A DNA stretch of 6,916 bases from Chloroflexota bacterium (GTDB lineage: Bacteria > Chloroflexota > UBA6077 > JACCZL01), in the NCBI GenBank assembly GCA_013695975.1, contig JACCZL010000708.1, forward strand, positions 1-6,916, in the 5' to 3' direction. The position numbers and the translations under genes are program-made. The number at the start of each line of letters is the position of its first letter. Within the stretch, counting starts at the first letter, position 1. Below, in pieces: positions 1 to 6,146 of the stretch. The notes below the pieces were generated by a model. That model was not told the DNA's origin. It worked only from the letters and a program-made list of their open reading frames with translations, and made no database searches.

Positions 1-2
1 CC

Positions 3-1256
3 ACCGCCGCGCCGGCGGCCCAGCCGACCGCGGCGCAGGTCGCCCCGGCCGCCAAGGCCAAAGTCTCCGAGGTGGTTATCGGCGCCCTCTACCCGCTCAC
101 CGGGCCCGCCGCGCCAGTCGGCGTCTACATCAAGAACGCCCTCCAGACGGCGACCGACATCGCCAACAACCGCTTCGAGGATCTCCCCTGGGCATGGGCC
201 AAGACCGAGGGCCTGCCGGGGCTCGGGGGCGCCAAGGTGCGGTTCGTCCTGGCCGATCATCAGGGGACGCCCGAAAAGGGACTGTCCGAAGCGGAGCGCC
301 TGATCACCCAGGAGAAAGTCCACGTGCTCGGCGGCGCGTTCCAGAGCGCGGTCACCGCGACGGCGAGCCAGGCCGCCGAGCGGGCGAAGATTCCGTACCT
401 GACGCCGGAGTCGTCGTCGCCCACCTTGCACACCCGTGGCTTCCAGTGGTTCTTCCGCACCTCGCCGCACGACGGCCACTTCACCCAGGGCATGTTCGAG
501 TTCATGGAGGACTTCAAGAAAAAGAATAACGTCCAGCTCAAGACGCTCGGCCTGACCTACGAGGACACCCTCTTCGGCGAGGACAGCGGCCGGACCCAGA
601 AGGAGCTGGCCGCGAAGTTTGGCTACGAAATCGTGCTCGATCTCAAGTACCGCTCCCGCAGTACCTCGCTGACGACCGAGATCCAGCAGCTCAAGGCCGC
701 CAATCCAGACGTCTGGATGCCGACCTCCTACCAGACCGACGCGATCCTCTTCACCAAGACTGCCAAAGAGCTGGACTACAACCCGAAGATGATCATCGCC
801 CAGGACTCGGGCCACATCGACCCGTCCTTCGTCGAGGCGGTGAGCAAGGAAGCCGAGGGCCTGATCAGCCGCGCCCCCTTCGTCCTCGACCTCGCCGATC
901 GCAAGCCGCTGGTCAAGCGGATCAACGACCTCTACCGCGAACGCAGCGGCGGCGTCGACCTCTTCGACGGTTCGGCCCGCGGCTTCACCGGCTACATGAC
1001 GCTCATCGACGCGATCAACCGGGCCGGCTCGGTTGAGCCAGAGGCGATCCGCAAGGCCCTGCTGGAGACGAACATCCCGGCCGAGCAGATCATCATGCCC
1101 TGGAAGGGCGTCAAGTTCGAGTCGAACGGTCAGAATGAGGCCGTCTCGGTGTTGATGATGCAGCTCCGCGGGGGCACGTTTTCGACGGTCTGGCCGTTCG
1201 ACCTGGCCGCCAAGGAGACCCTCTACCCGATCCCGCCCTGGTCCGAGCGGCCGTAG
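3..1256 (+). CDS. Branched-chain amino acid-type ABC transporter substrate-binding protein (5' partial)
   Basis: This is the extracytoplasmic receptor of a HAAT-family ABC importer (type I periplasmic binding protein, Peripla_BP_6/LivK-like), which captures the ligand and delivers it to the LivHM channel. The frame is open from the first bases. Residues before GTG 72 form an Ala/Pro/Gln-rich stretch then AKAKVSE, the usual linker after a signal peptide or lipobox, so the true start lies upstream of the window and GTG 72 is not the start. The mature fold begins at VVIGALYPLTGP (about 72-107). GGAFQSAVTATASQAAE (about 330-380) and PESSSPTL (about 405-428) match the lobe-1 ligand loop of the family. 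The second lobe includes YEDTLFGEDSG and the hinge region around FTGYMTLIDAI (about 985-1017). The stop codon touches the livH ATG. Substrate is not predictable: leucine-type amino acids are the default, but urea, amides and aromatic acids are taken up by relatives. Confidence 0.93.
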   Translation, partial: TAAPAAQPTAAQVAPAAKAKVSEVVIGALYPLTGPAAPVGVYIKNALQTATDIANNRFEDLPWAWAKTEGLPGLGGAKVRFVLADHQGTPEKGLSEAERLITQEKVHVLGGAFQSAVTATASQAAERAKIPYLTPESSSPTLHTRGFQWFFRTSPHDGHFTQGMFEFMEDFKKKNNVQLKTLGLTYEDTLFGEDSGRTQKELAAKFGYEIVLDLKYRSRSTSLTTEIQQLKAANPDVWMPTSYQTDAILFTKTAKELDYNPKMIIAQDSGHIDPSFVEAVSKEAEGLISRAPFVLDLADRKPLVKRINDLYRERSGGVDLFDGSARGFTGYMTLIDAINRAGSVEPEAIRKALLETNIPAEQIIMPWKGVKFESNGQNEAVSVLMMQLRGGTFSTVWPFDLAAKETLYPIPPWSERP

Positions 1257-2123
1257 ATGTCGGCCGAGATCATCGCCCAGGCCGTCCTGAGCGGCTTGCT
1301 GCTCGGGGCGGTCTACGCCCTGATCGCGGCCGGCCTGACCCTGATCTTCGGCTTGATGGAGATCGTGAACTTTGCCCATGGCGAGTTCTTGATGCTGGCG
1401 ATGTTCGGGGCGTTCTGGCTCTCCACCCTCTATGCCGTCGACCCGCTCTTCTCGATGCCGCTGATCGCCTTGCTCCTGTTCGCGCTTGGCGTCGCGGTCT
1501 ATTACGGCATGATCCGGCGGGTGCTGCGCGGCCCGCCCCTGGCGCAGATCTTCGCGACCTTCGGGCTGGCGGTCCTGCTGCGCGGGTTGGCTCAGTTCCT
1601 CTGGACGCCCGACTTCCGCCTCGTTCAGGCCCCGCTGTCGGCCGGGCGGCTCAACGTGTTCGGGATGTTCCTGGGCATCCCCCAGATTGTCGCCAGCGCG
1701 GGCGCCTTGCTCGCCTTCGCGGCGCTCTACCTCTTCCTCAACCGCACCGAGACCGGCCAGGCCCTGCTGGCGACGGCCCAGGACCGCCAGGCGGCGCGGG
1801 TGATGGGCATCGACACCGACCGCATGTTTGCGCTCGGCTGGGGGCTCGGGGCGGGCTGCGTCGGCGTGGCCGGCGCGCTGCTGGCCAACTTCTACTACGT
1901 CTTCCCCGACGTCGGGGCCGTCTTTGCCCTGCTGGCCTACGTCACGGTCGCGCTGGGCGGCTTCGGCAGCGTGGGCGGCGCCCTCGTCGCCGGTGTGCTC
2001 GTCGGGGTGGTCGAGCACCTGGCCGGCCTGCTGATCTCCTCGTCCCTCAAGTACGCGGTCGTCTTTGCCCTCTATCTGGCCGTCGTCCTGATCCGCCCGC
2101 GCGGCCTCTTCGGCAAGTTCTAG
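1257..2123 (+). CDS. livH: Branched-chain amino acid ABC transporter permease LivH
   Basis: This is an inner-membrane permease of 288 residues, the normal length for LivH, that pairs with LivM to form the translocation channel. It is almost entirely hydrophobic with about eight predicted membrane segments. Visible family signatures are the N-terminal GLLLGAVYALIAAGLTLIFG (15-32), the LivH hallmark IVNFAHGEFLML (36-47), FATFGLAVLLRG (99-110), and the cytoplasmic coupling helix around AQDRQAARVMGID (174-186), which contacts the ATPases. LGGFGSVGGALVAGVLVGVVEH follows at 233-254. The ATG follows the binding-protein stop directly (TAGATG) and only a weak GAGCGG lies upstream, so translation is probably coupled to the preceding gene. 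Its own stop overlaps the livM start by one base (TAGTG). Confidence 0.95.
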   Translation: MSAEIIAQAVLSGLLLGAVYALIAAGLTLIFGLMEIVNFAHGEFLMLAMFGAFWLSTLYAVDPLFSMPLIALLLFALGVAVYYGMIRRVLRGPPLAQIFATFGLAVLLRGLAQFLWTPDFRLVQAPLSAGRLNVFGMFLGIPQIVASAGALLAFAALYLFLNRTETGQALLATAQDRQAARVMGIDTDRMFALGWGLGAGCVGVAGALLANFYYVFPDVGAVFALLAYVTVALGGFGSVGGALVAGVLVGVVEHLAGLLISSSLKYAVVFALYLAVVLIRPRGLFGKF

Positions 2124-3130
2124 TGGCTCGTCCGCGGCTCCTGGCGCTCGGCCTGCTCGGCGTCGTGCTACTGGCCTATCCGCACGTCTTCACGCTGCCC
2201 TACCAGGTCCACCTCTTCATCCTGATCTTCCTCTTCGCCACCCTTGCCCAGGCCTGGAACATTCTGGCCGGGTACTGCGGCCAGATCTCGCTCGGGAACG
2301 CCGTCTTCTTTGGCGTCGGGGCCTATAGCTCGACGCTGCTGATGCGCTGGTACGATCTCAGCCCCTGGCTCGGCATGCTCGTCGGCGGCCTGCTGGCGGT
2401 CGGGCTGTCGGTCCTGATCGGCTTCCCGGTCTTCCGCCTGCGTGGCCACTACTTCGCGATCGCGACGATCGCCATCGGCGAGATCGCCTATATCGTGATG
2501 ATCAACTGGCAGGGTGGCGGCGGGGCCAGCGGCATCCTGCTGCCGATCCTGCCCGAGGGGCTCGTCAACTTCCAGTTCCACTCGGCGAAGTGGCCGTACT
2601 ACTACATCGCCCTGGCGCTGCTGGTCGTCGTCACCGCCGTCTCGCGCTGGGTCGCCAATGGCCCGCTTGGCTACCGCTTCCGCGCCATTCGGAGCGACCC
2701 CGAAGCGGCCCAGAGCGTCGGGATCGACATCACCCGCTACAAGCTCTACGCCCTGGCCCTGTCGGCGTTTTTCACCGCCCTGGGCGGGTCGCTTTACGCC
2801 AACTACGTCCTGTTCATCGACCCCGACTCAGCCTTCCCGCTCAGCCTCTCGGTGCTGGTCGCGCTGATCGCCGTCCTCGGCGGCGTCGGCACGCTCTGGG
2901 GGCCGATCATCGGCGCGGCGGTCCTCCTGCCGATCTCCGAGCTCACTCGCATCTATTTCGGCGGGACCGGGCGAGCCGTCGACCTGATCGTCTACGGGGC
3001 CCTGATCGTCCTGCTGGCCGTCTTCGAGCCCGGCGGCGTGATGGCGATGCTCCGCTCGGCCGATCGACTGCGTCGTCCGCGCCGGCCGGCCGCCCGTCCG
3101 GCCGGGGCCGAGCGGGTAGGGGCCGACTGA
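2123..3130 (+). CDS. livM: Branched-chain amino acid ABC transporter permease LivM
   Basis: This is the second inner-membrane permease, 335 residues, partner of LivH. The LivM pattern is clear: AWNILAGYCGQISLGNAVFFGVGAY (44-68), RLRGHYFAIATIAIGEIAYI (105-124), a polar loop with NWQGGGGASGI (128-138), the coupling-helix segment FRAIRSDPEAAQSVGIDITRYK (186-207), and the terminal segment LGGVGTLWGPIIGA (252-265). After the last membrane helix there is a tail of about 25 residues rich in Arg, Pro and Ala (from RSADRLRRPRR, about 311), not conserved in the family and probably cytoplasmic. The GTG start shares its G with the livH TAG. The stop TGA is followed immediately by the GTG of livG. No Shine-Dalgarno is visible, which fits translational coupling. 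Confidence 0.94.
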   Translation: MARPRLLALGLLGVVLLAYPHVFTLPYQVHLFILIFLFATLAQAWNILAGYCGQISLGNAVFFGVGAYSSTLLMRWYDLSPWLGMLVGGLLAVGLSVLIGFPVFRLRGHYFAIATIAIGEIAYIVMINWQGGGGASGILLPILPEGLVNFQFHSAKWPYYYIALALLVVVTAVSRWVANGPLGYRFRAIRSDPEAAQSVGIDITRYKLYALALSAFFTALGGSLYANYVLFIDPDSAFPLSLSVLVALIAVLGGVGTLWGPIIGAAVLLPISELTRIYFGGTGRAVDLIVYGALIVLLAVFEPGGVMAMLRSADRLRRPRRPAARPAGAERVGAD

Positions 3131-3931
3131 GTGCTTCCTCACGGGCGTCCTGGCATCGACGGCCCCCCCGAGCTCGGGGGGGCTGCTCGGTCGCCCCTGC
3201 TCGAGCTGCGCGAGGTGAGCAAGCGGTTCGGTGGCCTTCTGGCGGTCCGTGGCGTCGGTTTCGCGGTCTACCCCGGCGAGATCGTCGGCATGATCGGCCC
3301 GAACGGGGCCGGCAAGACGACCCTGTTCGACGTGGTCACCGGCTTCTACCGCCCGGACGAGGGCGCCATCGAGTTCGACGGCCGCTCGATCGCCGGGCTG
3401 CGTCCCGACCGAATCAACCGCCGGGGTGTCGCGCGGACCTTCCAGAAGCTGCGGCCGTTCCTCGACATGACCGTCCTGGAGAACGTGACCGTCGCGGCGC
3501 TGACCAGGGTTGGCGGCCTGGCCGCCGCGCGACGGGTCGCCCGGGAGCAGATCGAGCTGGTCGGGCTGACCGAGAAGACCGACGACCTGGCGAACGGCCT
3601 CAGCACCGGTCAGCGCAAGCGCCTCGAGCTGGCCCGCGCGATGGCGACCGGCCCGCGCCTGCTGCTGCTCGACGAGGTGACCGGCGGCGTCGACCAGCGG
3701 AGCATCCCCGCGCTGATTGAGCTGGTGCGGCGCTTGCGCGAGCAGGGCGTGACCTTGCTCCTGATCGAGCACAACATGCGGGTGATGATGAGCGTCGCCG
3801 ACCGGATCGTGGCGCTCCACATGGGTGAAAAGATCGTCGAGGGCCGGCCGGCCGAGGTCGTCCGCGACCCGCGCCTGGTCGCCGCCTACCTGGGCTCCGG
3901 CTTTGGACAGGGCGAGCGCGACTCCGCCTGA
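3131..3931 (+). CDS. livG: Branched-chain amino acid ABC transporter ATP-binding protein LivG
   Basis: This is one of the two cytoplasmic ATPases powering the LivHM importer, 266 residues against about 255 usually. Motifs: Walker A GPNGAGKT (56-63), Q-loop with Q105 in RTFQKLRPF, the LivG-specific long insertion after it, ABC signature LSTGQRKRLELARA (157-170), Walker B LLLLDE (177-182) and switch histidine H214 in LLIEHNM. The Walker B/D-loop reads DEVTGGVDQRS where the family norm is close to DEPAAGLNPxE. The catalytic Glu is kept but Pro is Val. GTG 3131 follows the livM stop directly. It yields about 20 extra N-terminal residues (HGRPGIDGPPELGGAARS) encoded across a 22-bp palindrome; no better in-frame ATG/GTG/TTG exists before the conserved LLELREVSKRF, so the annotated start is the best choice but not proven. 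Confidence 0.93.
   Translation: MLPHGRPGIDGPPELGGAARSPLLELREVSKRFGGLLAVRGVGFAVYPGEIVGMIGPNGAGKTTLFDVVTGFYRPDEGAIEFDGRSIAGLRPDRINRRGVARTFQKLRPFLDMTVLENVTVAALTRVGGLAAARRVAREQIELVGLTEKTDDLANGLSTGQRKRLELARAMATGPRLLLLDEVTGGVDQRSIPALIELVRRLREQGVTLLLIEHNMRVMMSVADRIVALHMGEKIVEGRPAEVVRDPRLVAAYLGSGFGQGERDSA
3162..3183 (+). repeat. Perfect 22-bp GC palindrome in the start of livG
   Basis: Seven C, GAGCTC, seven G, flanked by a pairing G and C: the sequence is its own reverse complement over 22 bases. In RNA it would fold into a nearly all-GC hairpin with a 4-nt AGCT loop, beginning 31 nt after the livG GTG. It encodes part of the non-conserved N-terminal extension (DGPPELGGA). It has no T-run after it, so it is not a standard intrinsic terminator. 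A role in attenuating livGF expression or in mRNA stability is conceivable but inferred only. Confidence 0.8.
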
Positions 3932-3935
3932 CCGG

Positions 3936-4673
3936 GTGGCGCCCGATCAGAGCCAGCCCGAGGGGCCCCTGCTCGGCGTCGAGGCCCTGGAAGTCGCCTA
4001 CGGCGACCTCCAGGTGCTCTGGGGGGTCGATCTCGAGGTGCGCCGTGGCGAGGTGGTCTGCATCCTTGGCCCAAACGGGGCCGGCAAGAGCACCGTCCTC
4101 AACACCATCTCGGGCCTGGTTCGCTCCCAGCGAGGATCAGTCCACTTCGACGGCCAGCGGATCGACGGCGTGCCGACCCACCGGATCGTGCGGCGCGGCC
4201 TGGCCCACGTCCTCGAGCGTCGCCGCGTCTTCCCCTACCTCTCGGTGCGGAGCAACCTCGACCTGGGAGCCTATAACCCTGCCGCGAAGCCCCATCGAGC
4301 CGAGGCGCGGGCGTGGGTCTTCAGCCTCTTTCCGATCCTCGCCGAGCGCGAGAAGCAGCTCGCCGGCACGATGAGCGGCGGCGAGCAGCAGCAGCTCGCG
4401 ATCGCCCGCGGCCTGATGTCGCGGCCGACGCTGATGATGATCGACGAGCCGTTCCTCGGGCTGTCGCCCCAGATGGTCGAGGAGATCCTGCGGGTCATCC
4501 AGCGGATCAACGAGGCCGGCGTGAGCGTCCTCTTCATCGAGCAGGACGTCCACCTCGCGCTCAGCGTGTGCCACCGCGGCTACGTCCTCGAGAGCGGCCG
4601 CGTCGCCCTGACCGGCACCGGCCAGGAGCTCCTCGCCAACGAGGAGCTGAGGACCGTCTACCTGGGGATCTGA
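3936..4673 (+). CDS. livF: Branched-chain amino acid ABC transporter ATP-binding protein LivF
   Basis: This is the second ATPase of the importer, 245 residues from GTG 3936 (typical LivF about 235-240). An earlier in-frame ATG at 3825 would add 37 residues of low-complexity Arg/Ser/Pro sequence that overlaps livG out of frame, so GTG 3936, four bases after the livG stop, is preferred. Motifs: Walker A GPNGAGKS (45-52), signature MSGGEQQQLAIARGLM (146-161), Walker B LMMIDEPFLGLSP (166-178), and FIEQDVHLAL, with Gln at the switch-His position as is usual in LivF. HRGYVLESGRV near the C-terminus is the LivF end motif. The Q-loop region reads AHVLERRRVFPYLSV, where the common form is close to VPEGRRVFPxLTV, indicating a divergent LivF subgroup. 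It closes the operon; I see no clear terminator after its stop. Confidence 0.94.
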   Translation: MAPDQSQPEGPLLGVEALEVAYGDLQVLWGVDLEVRRGEVVCILGPNGAGKSTVLNTISGLVRSQRGSVHFDGQRIDGVPTHRIVRRGLAHVLERRRVFPYLSVRSNLDLGAYNPAAKPHRAEARAWVFSLFPILAEREKQLAGTMSGGEQQQLAIARGLMSRPTLMMIDEPFLGLSPQMVEEILRVIQRINEAGVSVLFIEQDVHLALSVCHRGYVLESGRVALTGTGQELLANEELRTVYLGI

Positions 4674-4720
4674 GCGTCGGCACGCGGGCGGGTACGGGCT
4701 CAACCATCTGTGCGTAGGAG

Positions 4721-4791
4721 TTGTCATACTACCTCGGCCCGAGTAAGGACTATACTCGTCGAGTATTACTTGGCAGTTGTAGGGAAGGATC
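4721..4791 (+). promoter_or_regulatory. Promoter/operator region of the toxin-antitoxin operon
   Basis: This short AT-richer gap between livF and the antitoxin holds a strong -10-like TATACT (4751-4756). It lies inside a perfect 15-bp palindrome (4752-4766, ATACTCG-T-CGAGTAT). The half-site CGAGTA occurs at 4740-4745 and 4760-4765, and inverted (TACTCG) at 4753-4758, giving three half-sites with centres about 7 and 13 bases apart. A TTGTCA (4721-4726) is a possible -35, but it is 24 bases from TATACT; at 17 bases it would pair with the weaker TAAGGA (4744-4749). AGGGAAGGA (4781-4789) is the ribosome-binding site for ATG 4792. Palindromes over the -10 fit autoregulation by the AbrB-type antitoxin or the toxin-antitoxin complex, the known behaviour of such modules; binding itself is inferred. 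Confidence 0.7.
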
Positions 4792-5055
4792 ATGCGAGAG
4801 CTGCTCTCCACGGTTACCACTAAGGGGCAAGTCACCATTCCGGTGGAGGTCCGTCGCCTGCTAGGTGTGGCTCCTCGTGATAAGGTGGCCTTCGTCGTCG
4901 AGGATGGCCACGTGCGAGTGGCGCGCAGGACGAGCATCGTCGAGCGGACGGCCGGAGCGCTGAAGAGTCGGGTGAGGTCGCCGACCGCGGAGGGGCTAAG
5001 GGGAGCCGCGGAGCGAGCGATCTCCGACGATGTAGTCGAGAGGATGGACGGGTAG
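4792..5055 (+). CDS. AbrB/MazE-family antitoxin (SpoVT-AbrB swapped-hairpin DNA-binding protein)
   Basis: This 87-residue protein is the antitoxin of a type II toxin-antitoxin pair. Residues 6-45 are a SpoVT/AbrB swapped-hairpin domain: STVTTKGQVTIPVEVRRLLG (6-25), the family hallmark, followed by APRDKVAFVVEDGHVRVAR. This domain dimerises and binds the operator upstream. The C-terminal half (about 46-87: SIVERTAGALKSR, AAERAISDDVVERMDG) is predicted helical and charged and is the expected toxin-binding segment. The ATG has a good ribosome-binding site (AGGGAAGGA) two bases upstream. The next gene is a PIN-domain toxin in the same frame, seven codon positions or fewer after the TAG stop (5053-5055). 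It has its own promoter region and is therefore probably independent of the transporter operon. Confidence 0.92.
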   Translation: MRELLSTVTTKGQVTIPVEVRRLLGVAPRDKVAFVVEDGHVRVARRTSIVERTAGALKSRVRSPTAEGLRGAAERAISDDVVERMDG

Positions 5056-5061
5056 GCGGCG

Positions 5062-5463
5062 CTGCCGTTCCTTGACACGAACATCCTGCTGCGCCATCTC
5101 ACTCAGGATCATCCACAGCACTCGCCAAAGGCGACGGCGTACCTCGCTCGGATCGAGCGGGGCGAGCTGCAGGTGCGCACGGCCGACACCGTCGTCTTCG
5201 AGACCGACTTCACCCTCCAACGGTTCTACAGACAGCCGAAGGAGGCCATTCGCGATGTCTTGCTGCCGTTGATCGAGCTGCCCGGCATCGTCCTGCCCGG
5301 CAAGCGGCGGTTCCAGAAGGTGTTCGACTTGTACGTGGAGCGCAACCTCTCCTTCGCAGACGCCTATCATGCGGTGCTGATGAGGCATCTGAAGCTGACC
5401 GAGATCGTGACCTGGGATCGCGGGTTTGATCGAGTCGCAGGTATTCGACGCATCGAGCCCTAA
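5062..5463 (+). CDS. PIN-domain ribonuclease toxin (VapC-like), non-canonical start
   Basis: This is the toxin partner of the AbrB-type antitoxin, a Mg2+-dependent PIN-fold RNase; VapC relatives cleave tRNA or rRNA, and the target here is unknown. Taking CTG 5062 as start gives 133 residues, normal for the family. The acidic active site is complete: D5 in LPFLDTNILLRHL, E47 in VVFETDFTL, D100 in LSFADAYHAVL, and D119 (with D123) in VTWDRGFDRV. The problem is the start. Reading back from FLDTN one meets CCG, CTG, GCG, GCG and then the antitoxin's in-frame TAG. The first ATG/GTG/TTG downstream is GTG 5173, which would delete D5 and the first strand and helix. CTG 5062 with GGTAGG (5051-5056) upstream is the likeliest start. 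Alternatives are low-level amber readthrough as an antitoxin-toxin fusion, a sequencing error, or an inactivated toxin. Confidence 0.82.
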   Translation: MPFLDTNILLRHLTQDHPQHSPKATAYLARIERGELQVRTADTVVFETDFTLQRFYRQPKEAIRDVLLPLIELPGIVLPGKRRFQKVFDLYVERNLSFADAYHAVLMRHLKLTEIVTWDRGFDRVAGIRRIEP

Positions 5464-5759
5464 CCCCTGAGAGGCTGAGTATCCCAAGCGAGAGGCTCCG
5501 ATGGCCGAAGGCTCTGGTCGCTTCGAGGACGAGAACGCCATCTCGATCATCCCGATCGGCTGCTGGAGCGTCTCCAGTTGATCGACGCCGGTGTCTACTC
5601 GCCGCGGGATGACTGAACGGCTACACGGCCCAGCCGCCATCGACGGCCTCCGGCCGGTGATCTGGCGGGCCGAGTGACCGCCGGCATGTCCGTCGAGCGT
5701 CCTCGCCAGGAGAGAAAGAACACCCGCTCAGGCAGGGCGATCCTACGCGGATGCTGCGC
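5464..5759. other. Gene-free stretch between convergent units, with possible coding remnant
   Basis: I find no convincing gene in these 296 bases. An ATG at 5501 opens a 26-codon frame (MAEGSGRFEDENA...). A frame shifted by one base encodes HLDHPDRLLERLQLIDAG and ends SPRDD at TGA 5614-5616. Joining the two would give a normal-looking short protein tail, so this may be a frameshifted gene remnant, but I do not recognise the family and the case is weak. GAGAGGCT occurs twice, near 5469 and 5490. A GC hairpin follows at 5634-5668. Confidence 0.4.
5634..5668. terminator. GC-rich hairpin between convergent genes (possible bidirectional terminator)
   Basis: CCGCCA (5634-5639) pairs with TGGCGG (5663-5668), and inside it GGCC-TCC-GGCC (5645-5655) forms a second tight stem, with small bulges between. 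The element lies between the toxin stop on the + strand and the stop of the - strand cassette, where a shared terminator would be expected. There is no U-run on either strand, so it may only slow polymerase or protect mRNA ends. Termination is inferred from position. Confidence 0.3.
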
Positions 5760-6146
5760 TTAGCCCGCGTGAGCGAGATCCCGCGAGAACCGCTCGCCCG
5801 CATCCGTCGCCGTCACGACTAAGTAGCGCCGAACAGCCTGGTCGACGTTCCAGACACGATCGTCCGCGAGTAGGGCCAGCGCGACATCCGTTGACTCCGG
5901 CTCGAAGTGCTCAGTGGCCCAGTCATTCCAGAAGAACGAGACGTAGCCACGCTCGCCAAGCTCCCTCAGGAGTGTCTCGGCCAACGCTTTAGCCGGCCGT
6001 TCCAGACGGTCACCCTGAGATGACGTTTCCCTCGACAGGATGTGTTCGACCTCGGACCGGATCTCCCAGAGCCAGAAGTAATCCTCGGAGCACGAGATCA
6101 TGATGTCGCGCAGGATCTGCTGGTGAAGCGAGAGGGAGATAGTCAT
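5760..6146 (-). CDS. Hypothetical protein, candidate immunity/antitoxin partner
   Basis: This 128-residue, probably cytoplasmic, soluble protein belongs to no family I recognise. It has no signal peptide or membrane segment. The N-terminus is helical and aromatic/acidic (LHQQILRDIM, SEDYFWLWEIRSEVEHIL, residues about 7-36). A central helix (LAETLLRELGERGYVSFFW) leads into WATEHFEPESTDVALALLADD, and the C-terminus (VDQAVRRYLVVTATDAGERF) resembles the end of a winged-helix-like layout. The ATG overlaps the stop of the upstream 89-aa gene by four bases (ATGA), so the two are translationally coupled. Position directly behind a polymorphic-toxin-like domain, small size and acidity match immunity proteins, but this is a guilt-by-association inference; it could equally be a small regulator. 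Confidence 0.72.
   Translation of the reverse strand: MTISLSLHQQILRDIMISCSEDYFWLWEIRSEVEHILSRETSSQGDRLERPAKALAETLLRELGERGYVSFFWNDWATEHFEPESTDVALALLADDRVWNVDQAVRRYLVVTATDAGERFSRDLAHAG

Noticed and set aside
2590..3820. Long open frames on both strands (376 codons + at 2590-3720; 330 codons - at 2828-3820)
   Set aside because: They overlie livM and livG in other frames, have Arg/Pro/Asp/Gln-rich translations without domains, and are typical shadows of high-GC codon usage.
3825..3935. ATG 3825 as the start of LivF
   Set aside because: It adds 37 low-complexity residues that overlap livG's conserved C-terminus; GTG 3936, four bases after the livG stop, gives family-typical length.
4674..4720. 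Intrinsic terminator after livF
   Set aside because: The sequence is GC-rich but I could not form a convincing stem, and there is no T-run.
4137..5102. 321-codon minus-strand open frame across livF and the antitoxin
   Set aside because: It is antisense to two well-supported genes and its translation has low-complexity composition (poly-charged Glu/Asp/Arg/Leu) with no family signature.
4996..5640. 214-codon minus-strand open frame opposite the PIN toxin
   Set aside because: It is an antisense shadow; the plus strand encodes a complete PIN active site.
5621..5803. 60-codon minus-strand frame after the 128-aa gene
   Set aside because: It overlaps the 3' end of the 128-aa gene in another frame, is Arg/Ser-rich and shows no motif or ribosome-binding site.
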